From positions 124,001-188,000 of the forward strand of contig CAVPVW010000002.1 of NCBI GenBank assembly GCA_963709295.1: a stretch of DNA of 64,000 nt, in the 5' to 3' direction. Position numbers and translations under genes: made by a program. Source of the DNA: JBGPQJ01 sp963709295 (GTDB lineage: Bacteria > Chloroflexota > Anaerolineae > Anaerolineales > Villigracilaceae). This document shows, in pieces, positions 36,531 to 46,207 of the stretch. The notes under the pieces were generated by a model, which worked only from the letters and a program-made list of their open reading frames with translations, had not been told where the DNA came from and ran no database searches. How positions within the stretch are numbered: position 1 is the first letter of the stretch; every line of letters begins with the position of its first letter.

Positions 36531-38539
36531 ACGCTATCAGGCGATTCTTCAGGGAATTATATTCCGCGCCTTTTCACCTGGCGCTGGTGGTATCGTTCAC
36601 ACTTGTCGCGGCTTTCACCATCGGCGTGGGCGCGTGGGTTATTTCGCGCACCATCAATGAATACCTGACCGAGGCGATGAACGAGCGCGTGGCTCGCGAT
36701 GCCCACCTGGCCCAGGACATTTACAACACCAACCGCGATGAAGTCGCCAGTATTGCCTATAACCTGGCCAGCGACCCGGCAATTGTGTCCAACCTGGCGG
36801 CGGCCAGTGACGGGAGCCAGGCAGCGCGCCAAACGATGGAGGCGCGCATCGCAGCCCTGCTCCGCACTCCGGCACTGGGCGGCAACCATTTCGTTGCCTT
36901 GCTTGATCCCCAGGGAAATATTTTATCGGCCCGATTCCTATCGCCCGACGGCACTCAATCCACAAAGGCTTCAACCGGGAACTGGGGCTCGCTGCCCATC
37001 ATTCAGGAAGCCAGCCAGGGCTCTCGCAGCCTCGCGGCAACTGAAATTATTCCGATGGAACTGTTGGCCCAGATCGGGCTGGCAGAACTGGCCAATATCA
37101 ACCTGGTGGAAACGCCCAAAGCGGCTGCCACTCTGTTCGATCCCCGTGAAGGTACTGCCGGGTTGGCCCTGGTCGGTGTGACCCCGGTGGCCGATCCAAA
37201 CGGGCAACTACTCGGCCTGGCTCTTTCCCTCCACCTTTTCAATAACGATTTCACCCTCGTCGATGAGATCAAAAACATCGCCCAGATTGATACCGTCACG
37301 ATTTTCCTGGGTGATATGCGCGTTTCGACCAACGTCATGACAACCGAAGGCAATCGCGCGGTGGGAACGCGCCTTGCCTCCGAGGTGGGCGATGTGGTGC
37401 TCAAAGACGGACGGGAATACGTGGGCACGGCCTTTGTGGTGAATGAAAACTACATCACCCGATACGAGCCGCTGCGCGACCACGCCGATCGGATCGTTGG
37501 CAGCCTGTATGTGGGTCTCCGCCAGGGTTCCTTCTTCCGATTGCTGGACGATGTGGGACAGCGCATCACGCTCGTGGCATTCGTCATGGTGCTGTTCACC
37601 TTCCTGCTGGCCACGCCTGTCGCGCGCGTTATCACCCATCCGCTGCGGGATCTGCGCGAACTTGCCCAGGTCAGCAAACGGGTGGCGAAGGGCGAGACGA
37701 CCGTGCGCATGCCTGTCTCGTACGGTGGCGAGGTGGGAGAGCTGGCCACCGAGTTCAACACCATGCTCGATACGCTGAATGCCACCCAGGATCACCTCGT
37801 CCATTCGGAAAAGCTGGCCTCGCTCGGGCAGCTGGCCGCCGGGGTGGCTCACGAAATTAACAACCCCCTCGGCGCCATCCTGCTCTATTCCGAATCGATG
37901 CTTAATGAGTGTGCCGAGGCTGACCCGAGCCACGCCGATCTGAGCAAGATCGTAAGCGAAACGAAACGCTGTAAAAGAATCGTGGCGGATCTCCTCAACT
38001 TCTCACGCCAGCACCAGGTTGTGTTGCAGCCGACCAACATCAATGAGTTGCTCCAGGAACTGATTGACCAGGCGCCCCGGCGCATCAAGACCGTTGTCAT
38101 CCAATTCGAAACAGAATTCGACCCTAACCTGCCCACTATTGACTGCGATCCGGCTCAACTCCGGCAAGTTTTTCTCAACCTGATCGTTAACGCCGTCGAG
38201 GCCATGCCGCAAGGCGGCACCCTGACCGTCCACACGCATAAGGGGCCGGGGGAAACAGTCACGGTCGAAGTCCGCGATACCGGCAATGGCATCCCGCACG
38301 AAGACCTGGGCAAACTATTTACACCCTTTTTCACCACCAAGCCGATCGGCAAGGGCACCGGTTTGGGGCTGGCCATCGCCTACGGGATCATTAAAATGCA
38401 CCGGGGGCAGATCAGCGTCCGAAGCCAGGTTGGCAAGGGCACGACCTTCATCATCAACCTGCCCATAAAGTTATCGGTGGCAGATACCACACCCTCCTCC
38501 ACCAATGGGAGTGAATCAGGCAAAATCCTGATTGGATAG
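36527..38539 (+). CDS. Membrane sensor histidine kinase with double-Cache-like sensor
   Basis: The 670-residue product has one membrane helix near residues 17-39, a long periplasmic (Cache-like) sensor to about residue 345, a second helix at about 345-367, HAMP, a HisKA domain with phospho-acceptor His442 (VAHEINNPLG), and HATPase_c (NLIVNAVEAM, DTGNGIP, GTGLGLAI). It should sense an extracellular signal and phosphorylate the neighbouring receivers. The signal is not evident; co-transcription with formate dehydrogenase suggests formate or redox state, as inference. Confidence 0.9.
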   Translation: MNAIRRFFRELYSAPFHLALVVSFTLVAAFTIGVGAWVISRTINEYLTEAMNERVARDAHLAQDIYNTNRDEVASIAYNLASDPAIVSNLAAASDGSQAARQTMEARIAALLRTPALGGNHFVALLDPQGNILSARFLSPDGTQSTKASTGNWGSLPIIQEASQGSRSLAATEIIPMELLAQIGLAELANINLVETPKAAATLFDPREGTAGLALVGVTPVADPNGQLLGLALSLHLFNNDFTLVDEIKNIAQIDTVTIFLGDMRVSTNVMTTEGNRAVGTRLASEVGDVVLKDGREYVGTAFVVNENYITRYEPLRDHADRIVGSLYVGLRQGSFFRLLDDVGQRITLVAFVMVLFTFLLATPVARVITHPLRDLRELAQVSKRVAKGETTVRMPVSYGGEVGELATEFNTMLDTLNATQDHLVHSEKLASLGQLAAGVAHEINNPLGAILLYSESMLNECAEADPSHADLSKIVSETKRCKRIVADLLNFSRQHQVVLQPTNINELLQELIDQAPRRIKTVVIQFETEFDPNLPTIDCDPAQLRQVFLNLIVNAVEAMPQGGTLTVHTHKGPGETVTVEVRDTGNGIPHEDLGKLFTPFFTTKPIGKGTGLGLAIAYGIIKMHRGQISVRSQVGKGTTFIINLPIKLSVADTTPSSTNGSESGKILIG

Positions 38540-38542
38540 AAA

Positions 38543-39729
38543 ATGAATACAAATCTGAACGTCCTGGTCATCGATGACGAGACCAATATCTGCGAGGGGA
38601 TCAAACGGGCCCTGCGCCCCCATGGTTTTATCGTGGACTCAGCCGCCTCAGGGCAGGCGGGTCTGCAGAAAATCCAGGGTGGAGGTTTCGGGCTGGTGCT
38701 GCTGGATGTGATGATGCCGGATATCAGCGGCATCGACCTGATCCCCGCCATTCACCAGATCGACCCGGATATTATCTGCATCATCATCACCGGCTATGCC
38801 ACCGTGGAACTGGCCATTCGCGCCATTAAACAAGGCGCGTACCACTTCCTGACCAAGCCCTTCTCAGTGGATGAACTGACCCTGGCGGTCAACCAGGGTA
38901 TCGAGCACCAGCGGCTCTCGCTCGAATTGAAACGATTGCAGGCAGCCGAAGCCGAAGCCCGCCGACTGTCCGATGAAAAAACCCGCCTGGAAGAACTGGA
39001 CAAAACCAAGAAACTTTTTTTCCGGCTGATGACCCACGAGCTCCAGGCCCCGCTCGCAGCCATCCAGTCCTATTTACAATTGATGCAGGAAGAATATCTC
39101 ACCCCGGAGCAGCAAAAGGACGCCTTGCAAAAGTGCATCGTTCGGCTGGATGAAGAAAAGAAACTCATCGGCGACTTGATGGAGCTGGGCCGGTTGCAAG
39201 CCATTGGACCGGCTCCCGAACTGGTTCCGGTCCGGCTGGATGAAATCTTGCGGGAGGTGGTGGACGAACTCACCAGCCAGGCCGGGCAGAAAAACCTGCA
39301 CATCATCGTCGAAATCCAGGAGCAGCTCCCGGCGGTAAACGGCTCGCCGAAGTTATTCAGGAGTTCTGGGAAAACCTGCTCGGCAACGCCATCAAGTACA
39401 CCCTGCCCGGCGGCACAGTGACGGCCAGCTTGCGGATGGAAAATGACCAGGTGGTCGGGCAGGTGCACGACACTGGCATCGGCATCCCGGCAGAAGAGCA
39501 GGGACGCCTGTTCAGCGAATTTTTCCGTGCCAGGAATGCCAAGGCGCTCGGCCTGCGCGGCACCGGCCTGGGGCTGGTGATTGTCAAACGGATAGTGGAT
39601 GGCGCAGGCGGGACTATCCGGGTCGAATCGGAAGAAGGTCAGGGCACGAGGTTCACATTTACGCTCCCCAAAGCTGATTCCAAAGACACACAACCAGTCA
39701 ACACTCAATCAATCGAAACCCAACCATAG
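38543..39729 (+). CDS. Hybrid receiver-histidine kinase, cytoplasmic (frame broken by a one-base deletion)
   Basis: In order: a receiver domain with Asp55 (LVLLDVMMPD), a short coiled coil (about 125-155), HisKA with His165 (MTHELQAPLAA), and HATPase_c. The ATPase domain is split: the first frame ends at 39421 after NGSPK, while the correct continuation IQEFWENLLGNAIKYTLPGG, DTGIGIPAEE and GTGLGLVI lies one base out. A single G missing at about 39347-39350 (CCGAAG for CCGGAAG) restores a 395-residue protein. No membrane segment. It starts four bases after the membrane kinase and probably receives phosphate from it. Confidence 0.87.
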
Positions 39730-39740
39730 GGAGAACAAGC

Positions 39741-40223
39741 ATGGATATCCTCCGCATCTTCGAATACGCACTCCAGCGCGAATATGAAGGCAAAGCCTTT
39801 TTTGAGACCAATGCCTCGCGCCTGCAAAACGCGGCAGCCGCAGGGGCTTTTAAAGCGATTGCGGCTGAAGAACAGAAGCATATCGATTTTATCCAGGCAC
39901 AGATCAAGAAAATCGATGAAGGCCTTCCTGCAAGCGCACCGGAAATCCCCGAGGCAGGGTTCTTTGCAGACCGCGCGGACAGCGAGAACATCAACCAGAC
40001 AGTCAGTGAAGCCATGGTGGCCGACCTGCCGGTGCTGCGCATGGCCTACCTGATCGAGCGGGATTTTGCGGAATTCTATTCCCAGTCGGCGGTCAAGGCA
40101 GAAGGCGATGCGAAAATCGTCCTGGAAATGCTCGCCCGCTGGGAAGCTGGTCACGAGCGGCTTTTTAAATCCATGCATGATAAAGCCTTCGAAGCTTATT
40201 CGGGGATGCCGTGGGGTGGATAA
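39741..40223 (+). CDS. Ferritin-like (rubrerythrin-type) di-iron domain protein
   Basis: The 160-residue all-helical product shows two ferritin-like half-sites: the N-terminal E-rich helix and EEQKH (residues 43-47), then IERDFAEFY and WEAGHERLF. These are the spaced Glu and ExxH ligands of a di-iron centre. No rubredoxin domain follows. It is the last gene of the operon, before a strong terminator. Likely role: protection of oxygen-sensitive enzymes against peroxide or oxygen, or iron handling; this is inferred from the family. Confidence 0.82.
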   Translation: MDILRIFEYALQREYEGKAFFETNASRLQNAAAAGAFKAIAAEEQKHIDFIQAQIKKIDEGLPASAPEIPEAGFFADRADSENINQTVSEAMVADLPVLRMAYLIERDFAEFYSQSAVKAEGDAKIVLEMLARWEAGHERLFKSMHDKAFEAYSGMPWGG

Positions 40224-40248
40224 CCGTAAGGATATAGTTTCAATTCGT

Positions 40249-40285
40249 AAAACAAGCCTGGATGAAAATGACCAGGCTTGTTTTT
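40249..40285 (+). terminator. Intrinsic terminator of the formate dehydrogenase operon
   Basis: A 9-bp CAAGCCTGG/CCAGGCTTG stem, extended by an A-T pair on each side, is followed by TTTTTCTTTT. It lies 25 bases after the ferritin-like gene. Confidence 0.93.
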
Positions 40286-40319
40286 CTTTTAGGGCTTCCA
40301 AGTTGGGTATAATCGGCGC

Positions 40320-41880
40320 ATGCATCATCGGGGACAAATAAAACTAATTCTCTTCATCATCCCTATCTTGGCTGGATTGACCGCCTGCACCCGCGAGGTG
40401 GACGAACGCTATTGGACTCCTCCTGCGTATTTGGAACCATCCGTGACACCTGCCTCTCCATCCTCGGACCCAACCACCCCTGAGGCAGCTACCCCAACCC
40501 CGTTTCAACTCCCCCCCACTCGCGATCCTAATTCGCCGATCCTGATGCCTACACCTGATTCGCCGCATGGAATTCCCACCCCCCTCACGGTCCCGGAGAG
40601 TTACATTGTCGAGCCGGGGGATACGATTGGCATCATCGCCCGGAAATTCGGTCTTCGCGCGGAAGCCATCGTACAGGCAAATTCTCTTGTGAATCCCAAT
40701 TACCTTGAAGTCGGGCAGGTGCTCGCTCTGCCATCCAATTCAGTCACAAGCGTTGGCCCAGCATTCAAAATAATTCCCGATTCGGAATTGATCTTCGGGC
40801 CATTCAACATGATTTTCGATACCGGGCAGTTCATCCAGAGCAAAGGGGGTTACCTTTCCTCCTATGCTGAAGAGGTGGATGGAGAGATGATGACCGGCGC
40901 TCAAATCGTGGAACGTATCGCCAAAGAGTATTCTGTAAATCCCAGGCTGCTTTTGGCGATTTTGGATTACCAAGCCGGCTGGGTGAGTAATTCAAAACCC
41001 AACCCGGGAACTCTGACCTACCCCCTCGGTTTCGACGATGGCTGGCACGCGGGTCTTTACAAACAACTCACCTGGGGGGCGAATATGCTCAACTATGGAT
41101 TTTATGGCTGGCAGGTCAACGCCATTCCCCAATGGACTCTGGCGGACGGCACCATCCTCACACCGGATGCGACCATCAATGCCGGGACCGCCGGTGTTCA
41201 ACACTTCTTTGCCCAGGTGGATGATTATGCCGCCTGGCAAAACGATGTTAATCTCAACGGTCTTTTTGCCACCTATTACCTGCTCTTTGGGTATCCCTTT
41301 GATTACACATTTGAGCCGATCCTTCCTCCTGGACTTACCCAGCCGGTGCTTAGTCTTCCTTTTGGGTATGGCGAGACATGGAACTTCACAGGTGGCCCGC
41401 ATGGCGGGTGGGATACGGGCTCCGCCTGGGCTGCCTTGGATTTTGCACCGCCAGGAGAAGGAGCGGGTTGCGTTCAATCCGGTTATTGGGCAACCGCCAT
41501 CGCAGATGGACCTGTTGTCCGCTCTGAAAATGGAGTTGTCATCCAGGACCTTGATGGGGACGGCTACGAAGAAACAGGCTGGACCATACTTTACCTGCAT
41601 ATCGATAGCCTGGATCGTGTTCCGGTTGGTTCGTTTTTGAAGTCAGGAGACAAGGTTGGGCACCCCTCCTGCGAAGGCGGTTTTTCTTTTGCCACCCATC
41701 TTCACCTCGCTCGCCGTTACAACGGCATGTGGATAGCGGCGGATGGACCAATGCCTTTTTAATTTAGATGGGTATATCTCTTCCGGCACCGGGATTGAAT
41801 ATGATGGTTATTTGACCCGGGGGATGCAACAAATACTGGCATGGGATGGTTTCGACGCAGTCAACCAGATATCACGCTAA
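40320..41880 (+). CDS. LysM / lysozyme-like / M23 lipoprotein, paralog 1 (one-base insertion near the 3' end)
   Basis: This is a secreted lipoprotein (lipobox LTAC) with a Thr/Pro-rich linker, one LysM domain (YIVEPGDTIGIIARKFGL), and a segment resembling soluble lytic transglycosylase (VNPRLLLAILDYQAGWV). Its C-terminal M23-like domain contains GGPHGGW, ALDFAP and HLHLARRYNG. The catalytic Glu expected in the transglycosylase ES motif reads Gln. The frame ends early at 41762, but with one T less in T5 at 41756-41760 it continues NLDGYISSGTGIEYDGYLTRG to 41880 (519 residues), matching its two paralogs. TATAAT ends six bases before the ATG, so the mRNA may be leaderless. Confidence 0.87.
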
Positions 41881-41955
41881 ACATAAATTCTTAAACCATG
41901 ATGTGTAATCAATATCCCCTATCTGCCTTAAAGGTATAATTTCTTCGACAATACT

Positions 41956-43518
41956 ATGAATTACAAAAAAGTCCTTCCATTGCTTTGCATTGTCGCCTTT
42001 ATTTCATCCGGATGTTCAAATGGATTATGGGGCGACTATGCAACACCTACTTTGGATTTTTCCCTTTATTTCACGCCCACACCTTTTGAAGCAGCGACAC
42101 TAATCCCCACGCCACTCCCGGCCACTAGCACGCCAACCTTTAACCCTCCAACACCGACACAGGAACCCAGTCCCTCCCCACTGCCGACCTTGACCGGCGC
42201 ACCCAAACCGCCCGTGCTCTACTATTCTCAAAGTGGGGATTCCTTGTCCACAGTCGCCACCCGATTCGGCGTTGACCCTTCAGAAATTTCATCCACAGAC
42301 CCTTTGCCCGTCTCAGGATTGCTCAATCCCGGGACTCTCATGTTAATTCCCGACCGGTTGCCGGAAACAACGCCGTCCACATTAATTTTGCCCGACAGCG
42401 AATTTGTTTATTCAGCCTCAGCATTGGATTTTAATATCAGGCAATTCACATCCAGCGCGGGCGGTCACCTGGATGATTATACGGAATACATGCGCACCAC
42501 CAGCCACACATCCGGTGCGGATATCGTCCAAAGGCTGGCGGATGAAAACTCGATCAATCCACGCCTGCTGCTGGCCATCCTGGAATACCAAAGCCGTTGG
42601 GTATATGGAGAGCCGGAAAACCTCGCCCAGGAGGATTACCCCCTTGGGTACATCGATTTCCAATCGCGGGGATTATTCGCTCAAATGATTCGGGCGATCA
42701 AGGAACTGGCCGTGGGATATTACAACTGGCGATCGGGCGATCTGACCCAGCTGACATTTCCTGACGGAAAAACAATGCGCATGGCGCCCGGCCTCAACGC
42801 CGGCAGCGCAGCCCTACAGTATTACTTCTCCCGTCATTTCAATTATGATGATTGGGCGAAAGCCATCGACCCCAACATCGGCGTCCCCGCCCTCTATACG
42901 GAGATGTTTGGCGATCCGTGGCTGCGAGATAACCAGGTGGCGCCGCTCTTCCCTCCTGGAATTTCTCAACCGCCATTGACCCTTCCGTTCATCCCCGGGG
43001 TGATCTGGTCCTATACTGGCGGACCGCACGCCGCGTGGGAACTGGAAGGCGCCTTGGCAGCTATTGACTTCGCACCTTCTGCGATGGAGTTGGGGTGTAT
43101 CCCGTCAGATCAATGGATCGTAGCTCCCGCCTCCGGTTTGGTAACACGCTCTGGGAACGGGGTGGTCGTCCTGGATCTGGATGGGGATGGCAAGGAACAA
43201 ACCGGGTGGGTGTTGCTCTTTCTCCATATCGCCAGCTCCGGGCGGGTAAGAGCCGGGAAATTTCTTGACCAGGGCGGGTATATCGGTCATCCGTCCTGTG
43301 AGGGCGGAGTTGCCACGGGGACTCATGTCCACATGGCACGGCGCTACAATGGTGAATGGGTTCTCGCAGACGGCGCCCTACCTTTCGAGATGGATGGCTG
43401 GGTCGTCCATGCAGGAGCGGTTCCCTACAAAGGCACGCTCGTTCGCGATGGTGAAGTCGTCACTGCCTCGCAATATGGTTCGTATGAAACAAATATCATG
43501 CGCGACCTGCAACCTTGA
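41956..43518 (+). CDS. LysM / lysozyme-like / M23 lipoprotein, paralog 2
   Basis: The 520-residue product has the same order as its neighbours: lipobox SSGC, a long Thr/Pro linker (about residues 30-90), LysM (YYSQSGDSLSTVATRFGV), the transglycosylase-like segment INPRLLLAILEYQSRWV, and the M23-like C-terminus (GGPHAAWE, AIDFAP, HVHMARRYNGEW). Gln again replaces the expected catalytic Glu in the YQS motif. It is expected to sit on the outside of the membrane and act on or bind cell-wall glycans. TATAAT lies 16 bases before the start and no SD is visible. Confidence 0.88.
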   Translation: MNYKKVLPLLCIVAFISSGCSNGLWGDYATPTLDFSLYFTPTPFEAATLIPTPLPATSTPTFNPPTPTQEPSPSPLPTLTGAPKPPVLYYSQSGDSLSTVATRFGVDPSEISSTDPLPVSGLLNPGTLMLIPDRLPETTPSTLILPDSEFVYSASALDFNIRQFTSSAGGHLDDYTEYMRTTSHTSGADIVQRLADENSINPRLLLAILEYQSRWVYGEPENLAQEDYPLGYIDFQSRGLFAQMIRAIKELAVGYYNWRSGDLTQLTFPDGKTMRMAPGLNAGSAALQYYFSRHFNYDDWAKAIDPNIGVPALYTEMFGDPWLRDNQVAPLFPPGISQPPLTLPFIPGVIWSYTGGPHAAWELEGALAAIDFAPSAMELGCIPSDQWIVAPASGLVTRSGNGVVVLDLDGDGKEQTGWVLLFLHIASSGRVRAGKFLDQGGYIGHPSCEGGVATGTHVHMARRYNGEWVLADGALPFEMDGWVVHAGAVPYKGTLVRDGEVVTASQYGSYETNIMRDLQP

Positions 43519-43554
43519 TTTTTTTGAACAAAAATTCCCTTTAATCCAACCTTT

Positions 43555-45039
43555 TTGATGACTACGCGAAAATCAGAACCTTCTTTTTTCCATAAATTTC
43601 TTAGCCTGATAGCAACTCTCTCCCTGCTTGCAGGATGTATGCCGTTAAGCCAATCCTCCCAAACAGCAGCACCGGCAATTGCCCCAACCGCCACATTTCC
43701 CCCGATCCAACTCCAGCCCACCCGCCCAGTTTACCAACCAGGAGAACTGGTGGATTATCTCGCCCAACCCGGAGACACCCTCCCTGCTCTGGCCGCCCAC
43801 TTCAACACCTCTGAGGATGAAATCTTCTCAGCCAATCCCATCATCCCGGCGGACGCAACCACCATGCCGGCTGGCTTCCCCATGAAGATCCCGATCTACT
43901 ACCAGCCTCTTTGGGGCAGTCCCTACCAGATCATACCGGATGGATACTACGTCAACGGACCTGCTTCAATAGAATTCAATACGACCGAGTTCGTTTCGCA
44001 ACATCCTGGCTGGTTGAATAACTACACGGAGTATGCCGCGGGTGAGCATCGGACAGGCGCAGACATTGTTGATTACGTGGCGACCAATTTCAGCATCAGC
44101 CCGCGGGTGCTGCTGACACTGCTGGAATACCAGTCGGGGGCTTTGAGCAACCCCGTGAAACCGGCCACAAACTATTTCCTTGGCTATCGCGATTTCGGGC
44201 ACAGGGGCGTGTACCTTCAACTCGTCCATGCCGCAAATGTATTGAATAATGGATATTATGGCTGGCGCAACGGTACTCTGCTCGAAATTGAACTCCTGGA
44301 TGGACGGCTTGAAAGACCTGACCCCTGGCAAAATGCCGGCACGGTCGGGCTGAGATATTATTTTTCACAATTTCTTCAGCCCCAGAATTACCTTTTCGCA
44401 ACCGAGTCTCCGGGGTATGCCAACACCTGGAATTCACTTTTTGGCGACCCATGGCTTGATCAACAAGCCCATATCCCGGGCAGCCTGAAACAACCCGAAT
44501 TTCTACTCCCCTTCCCAGCAGGAAAAACCTGGGCATACACCGGCGGTCCCCATACCGGTTGGGGTGAGGGTGAGCCTTTTTCCGCAATTGATTTTGCCCC
44601 CGGTGCGGAGACGGGAGGCTGTGTCCCCACCACCGAATATTCCACCGCTGTAGCAGACGGTATCATTTCACGCATCGGCGATGGAACTGCCGTGCTCGAT
44701 CTTGACGGAGATGGTGATGAACGGACAGGCTGGGTGGTTTTTTACCTGCATGTCGCTGCGAATGGACGTGCTCCCCTTTACTCACGCCTGAAGGCGGGCG
44801 ACCCTGTCGGGCACCCCTCTTGTGAAGGTGGCCGAACGACCGGTACGCACGTTCACCTGGCTCGAAAATTCAATGGAGAATGGATGCTCGCCGACAGTCC
44901 GATTCCATTCAATCTCGAGGGTTGGATCACGCGCAACGGCGCAGAAGAATATCTGGGGACGCTGACCCGATTCTCGTCCACCATCACCGCTTGCACATGC
45001 GCGAATCAAGCCAGCCAAGTGACCGCGGGAAATAAATAA
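43555..45039 (+). CDS. LysM / lysozyme-like / M23 lipoprotein, paralog 3
   Basis: The 494-residue product has lipobox LAGC, LysM (YLAQPGDTLPALAAHFNT), the transglycosylase-like ISPRVLLTLLEYQSGAL and the M23-like C-terminus (GGPHTGWGEGEPFSAIDFAP, THVHLARKFNGEW). It differs from paralogs 1 and 2 throughout, so the triplication is not recent. Only 36 bases separate it from paralog 2, so the two are probably co-transcribed. The Glu-to-Gln change at the transglycosylase ES position is shared by all three. Confidence 0.88.
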   Translation: MMTTRKSEPSFFHKFLSLIATLSLLAGCMPLSQSSQTAAPAIAPTATFPPIQLQPTRPVYQPGELVDYLAQPGDTLPALAAHFNTSEDEIFSANPIIPADATTMPAGFPMKIPIYYQPLWGSPYQIIPDGYYVNGPASIEFNTTEFVSQHPGWLNNYTEYAAGEHRTGADIVDYVATNFSISPRVLLTLLEYQSGALSNPVKPATNYFLGYRDFGHRGVYLQLVHAANVLNNGYYGWRNGTLLEIELLDGRLERPDPWQNAGTVGLRYYFSQFLQPQNYLFATESPGYANTWNSLFGDPWLDQQAHIPGSLKQPEFLLPFPAGKTWAYTGGPHTGWGEGEPFSAIDFAPGAETGGCVPTTEYSTAVADGIISRIGDGTAVLDLDGDGDERTGWVVFYLHVAANGRAPLYSRLKAGDPVGHPSCEGGRTTGTHVHLARKFNGEWMLADSPIPFNLEGWITRNGAEEYLGTLTRFSSTITACTCANQASQVTAGNK

Positions 45040-45063
45040 CTGCGAGGCTTTTCCCGCAGTTAT
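45036..45063. terminator. Inverted repeat between convergent genes
   Basis: A 9-bp stem (ATAACTGCG with CGCAGTTAT) overlaps the last codons of paralog 3 and lies between it and the convergent osmC-like gene. There is no U-run beyond the stem, so it is a weak terminator candidate. Confidence 0.5.
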
Positions 45064-45074
45064 CATCAATCCAC

Positions 45075-45539
45075 TTATTTAGGTGACCACTCACCTTTGG
45101 CAGTCTCTTTCTTTGACTCACCTTTTCCCTCAAAGATCTCATATTCCATTTTGATTGGGAACACGCTCGACAGCATTGCCTGTGCAGGGCAGTATCGTGT
45201 GGCGGAGAGTTCGATTGCTCTTAACAGCGCAGCTTCATCCAAATTCGTTCCTGAAACAAGGTAGGTAATCACTGCTCCTGTAAACACGTGAGGGTGATCG
45301 CTGCGCTGATCGGCATGAACACGGACTTCAAACTCTGCGACTTGCTGCTGTTTTTTTCGCAGAATCGAGATGACATCCATGGCCGTGCAACCCGCCAGGC
45401 TGACCGCCATCAACTCGAGCGGACGAAAGCCGTCGTTTTCTCCGCCCACTGAAGGGTCGGTGCCGAGAGGGACGTTGAAACCTGTACCGGCAGTCCCCGA
45501 AAATGACATTCCTTTTGACCAAATCACCTTAGCATCCAT
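45075..45539 (-). CDS. OsmC/Ohr-family thiol peroxidase-like protein
   Basis: The 154-residue product has the two active cysteines of the family: Cys51 (VSLAGCTAMDV) and Cys117 (ATRYCPAQ). The layout is closer to the OsmC/YhfA branch than to Ohr. It should reduce organic hydroperoxides with a dithiol partner. Some anaerobes carry Sec at the first position; here the codon is TGC, so it is an ordinary Cys. It is the last gene of the sigma-factor redox operon, 24 bases after the TlpA-like gene. Confidence 0.88.
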   Translation of the reverse strand: MDAKVIWSKGMSFSGTAGTGFNVPLGTDPSVGGENDGFRPLELMAVSLAGCTAMDVISILRKKQQQVAEFEVRVHADQRSDHPHVFTGAVITYLVSGTNLDEAALLRAIELSATRYCPAQAMLSSVFPIKMEYEIFEGKGESKKETAKGEWSPK

Positions 45540-45563
45540 AATCTTCTCCTGCCTTTCTTCTTA

Positions 45564-46151
45564 TCACTCGCTCAACAAAGGGGTAACGAACTTTTCAAGC
45601 ATTTCCCGATTGATTTCACCAGTCCAGGCGTAGCGAATCACTCCGTTGCGATCCACCACATATGAACTTGGCAGGCTTCCGTTCCTGAATGCGTTCAGCG
45701 CCTCAGAACTCGGGTCGAGCCAAATCTTGAACGGCAGGGCGAAATCATTCGTAAATTTCGCGACCTGATCCCGCGGGTCGCCTGCTTCGATGGCGATGAC
45801 CATAAATCCCTCATCGACATGGGCTTTGAAGTAAGCTGCCAGAGTGGGCATTTCAGCTTTGCACGGAGGGCACCAGGTCGCCCAGTTGTTCACCAAAACC
45901 ACTTGACCCTTGAAATCTTCCAGCGATTCTACTTCACCATTTAAGTTCTCAAGTTCCAGAACCGGCGCAGGATAATTGACCGGAGCGGGAACAACATAAT
46001 TCTCGCGAGCGGCAGGAGAGTTGGTTGTTTTTATTCCAGCTCGAGAGCCGATGGAAAAAAGCAATACCAGGCTCAACAGGATAAATCCTGCTCCAAGTAA
46101 GGCTTTTACGGGTTTGGTGGCCGGGTGCTGAGGTTTCTTTTTTCGAGGCAT
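45564..46151 (-). CDS. Membrane-anchored TlpA-like thioredoxin
   Basis: The 195-residue product has a basic N-terminus, one membrane helix at about residues 17-36, and a TlpA/AhpC-TSA fold with the active site WATWCPPC (Cys94 and Cys97) facing outside. The C-terminal VVDRNGVIRYAWTG is typical. Role: extracytoplasmic disulfide reduction or electron transfer to envelope proteins. It lies between the Sec-containing protein and osmC. A hairpin with a U-run sits just upstream. Confidence 0.9.
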   Translation of the reverse strand: MPRKKKPQHPATKPVKALLGAGFILLSLVLLFSIGSRAGIKTTNSPAARENYVVPAPVNYPAPVLELENLNGEVESLEDFKGQVVLVNNWATWCPPCKAEMPTLAAYFKAHVDEGFMVIAIEAGDPRDQVAKFTNDFALPFKIWLDPSSEALNAFRNGSLPSSYVVDRNGVIRYAWTGEINREMLEKFVTPLLSE

Positions 46152-46162
46152 TTATCACTTCT

Positions 46163-46198
46163 AAAAATCACCCCGGTCTTGAGTCTAACAGGCCGGGG
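46163..46198 (-). terminator. Hairpin with U-run between the selenoprotein gene and tlpA
   Basis: On the minus strand a CCCCGG/CCGGGG stem with a 16-base loop is followed by TGATTTTTAG. It has the form of an intrinsic terminator inside the operon and may lower expression of the two downstream genes. Confidence 0.5.
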
Positions 46199-46207
46199 GC
46201 ATATTCT

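Noticed and set aside
45075..45539. OsmC-like protein as a third selenoprotein
   Set aside because: Sec-containing OsmC proteins are known, but both active-site codons here are TGC, and there is no in-frame TGA.
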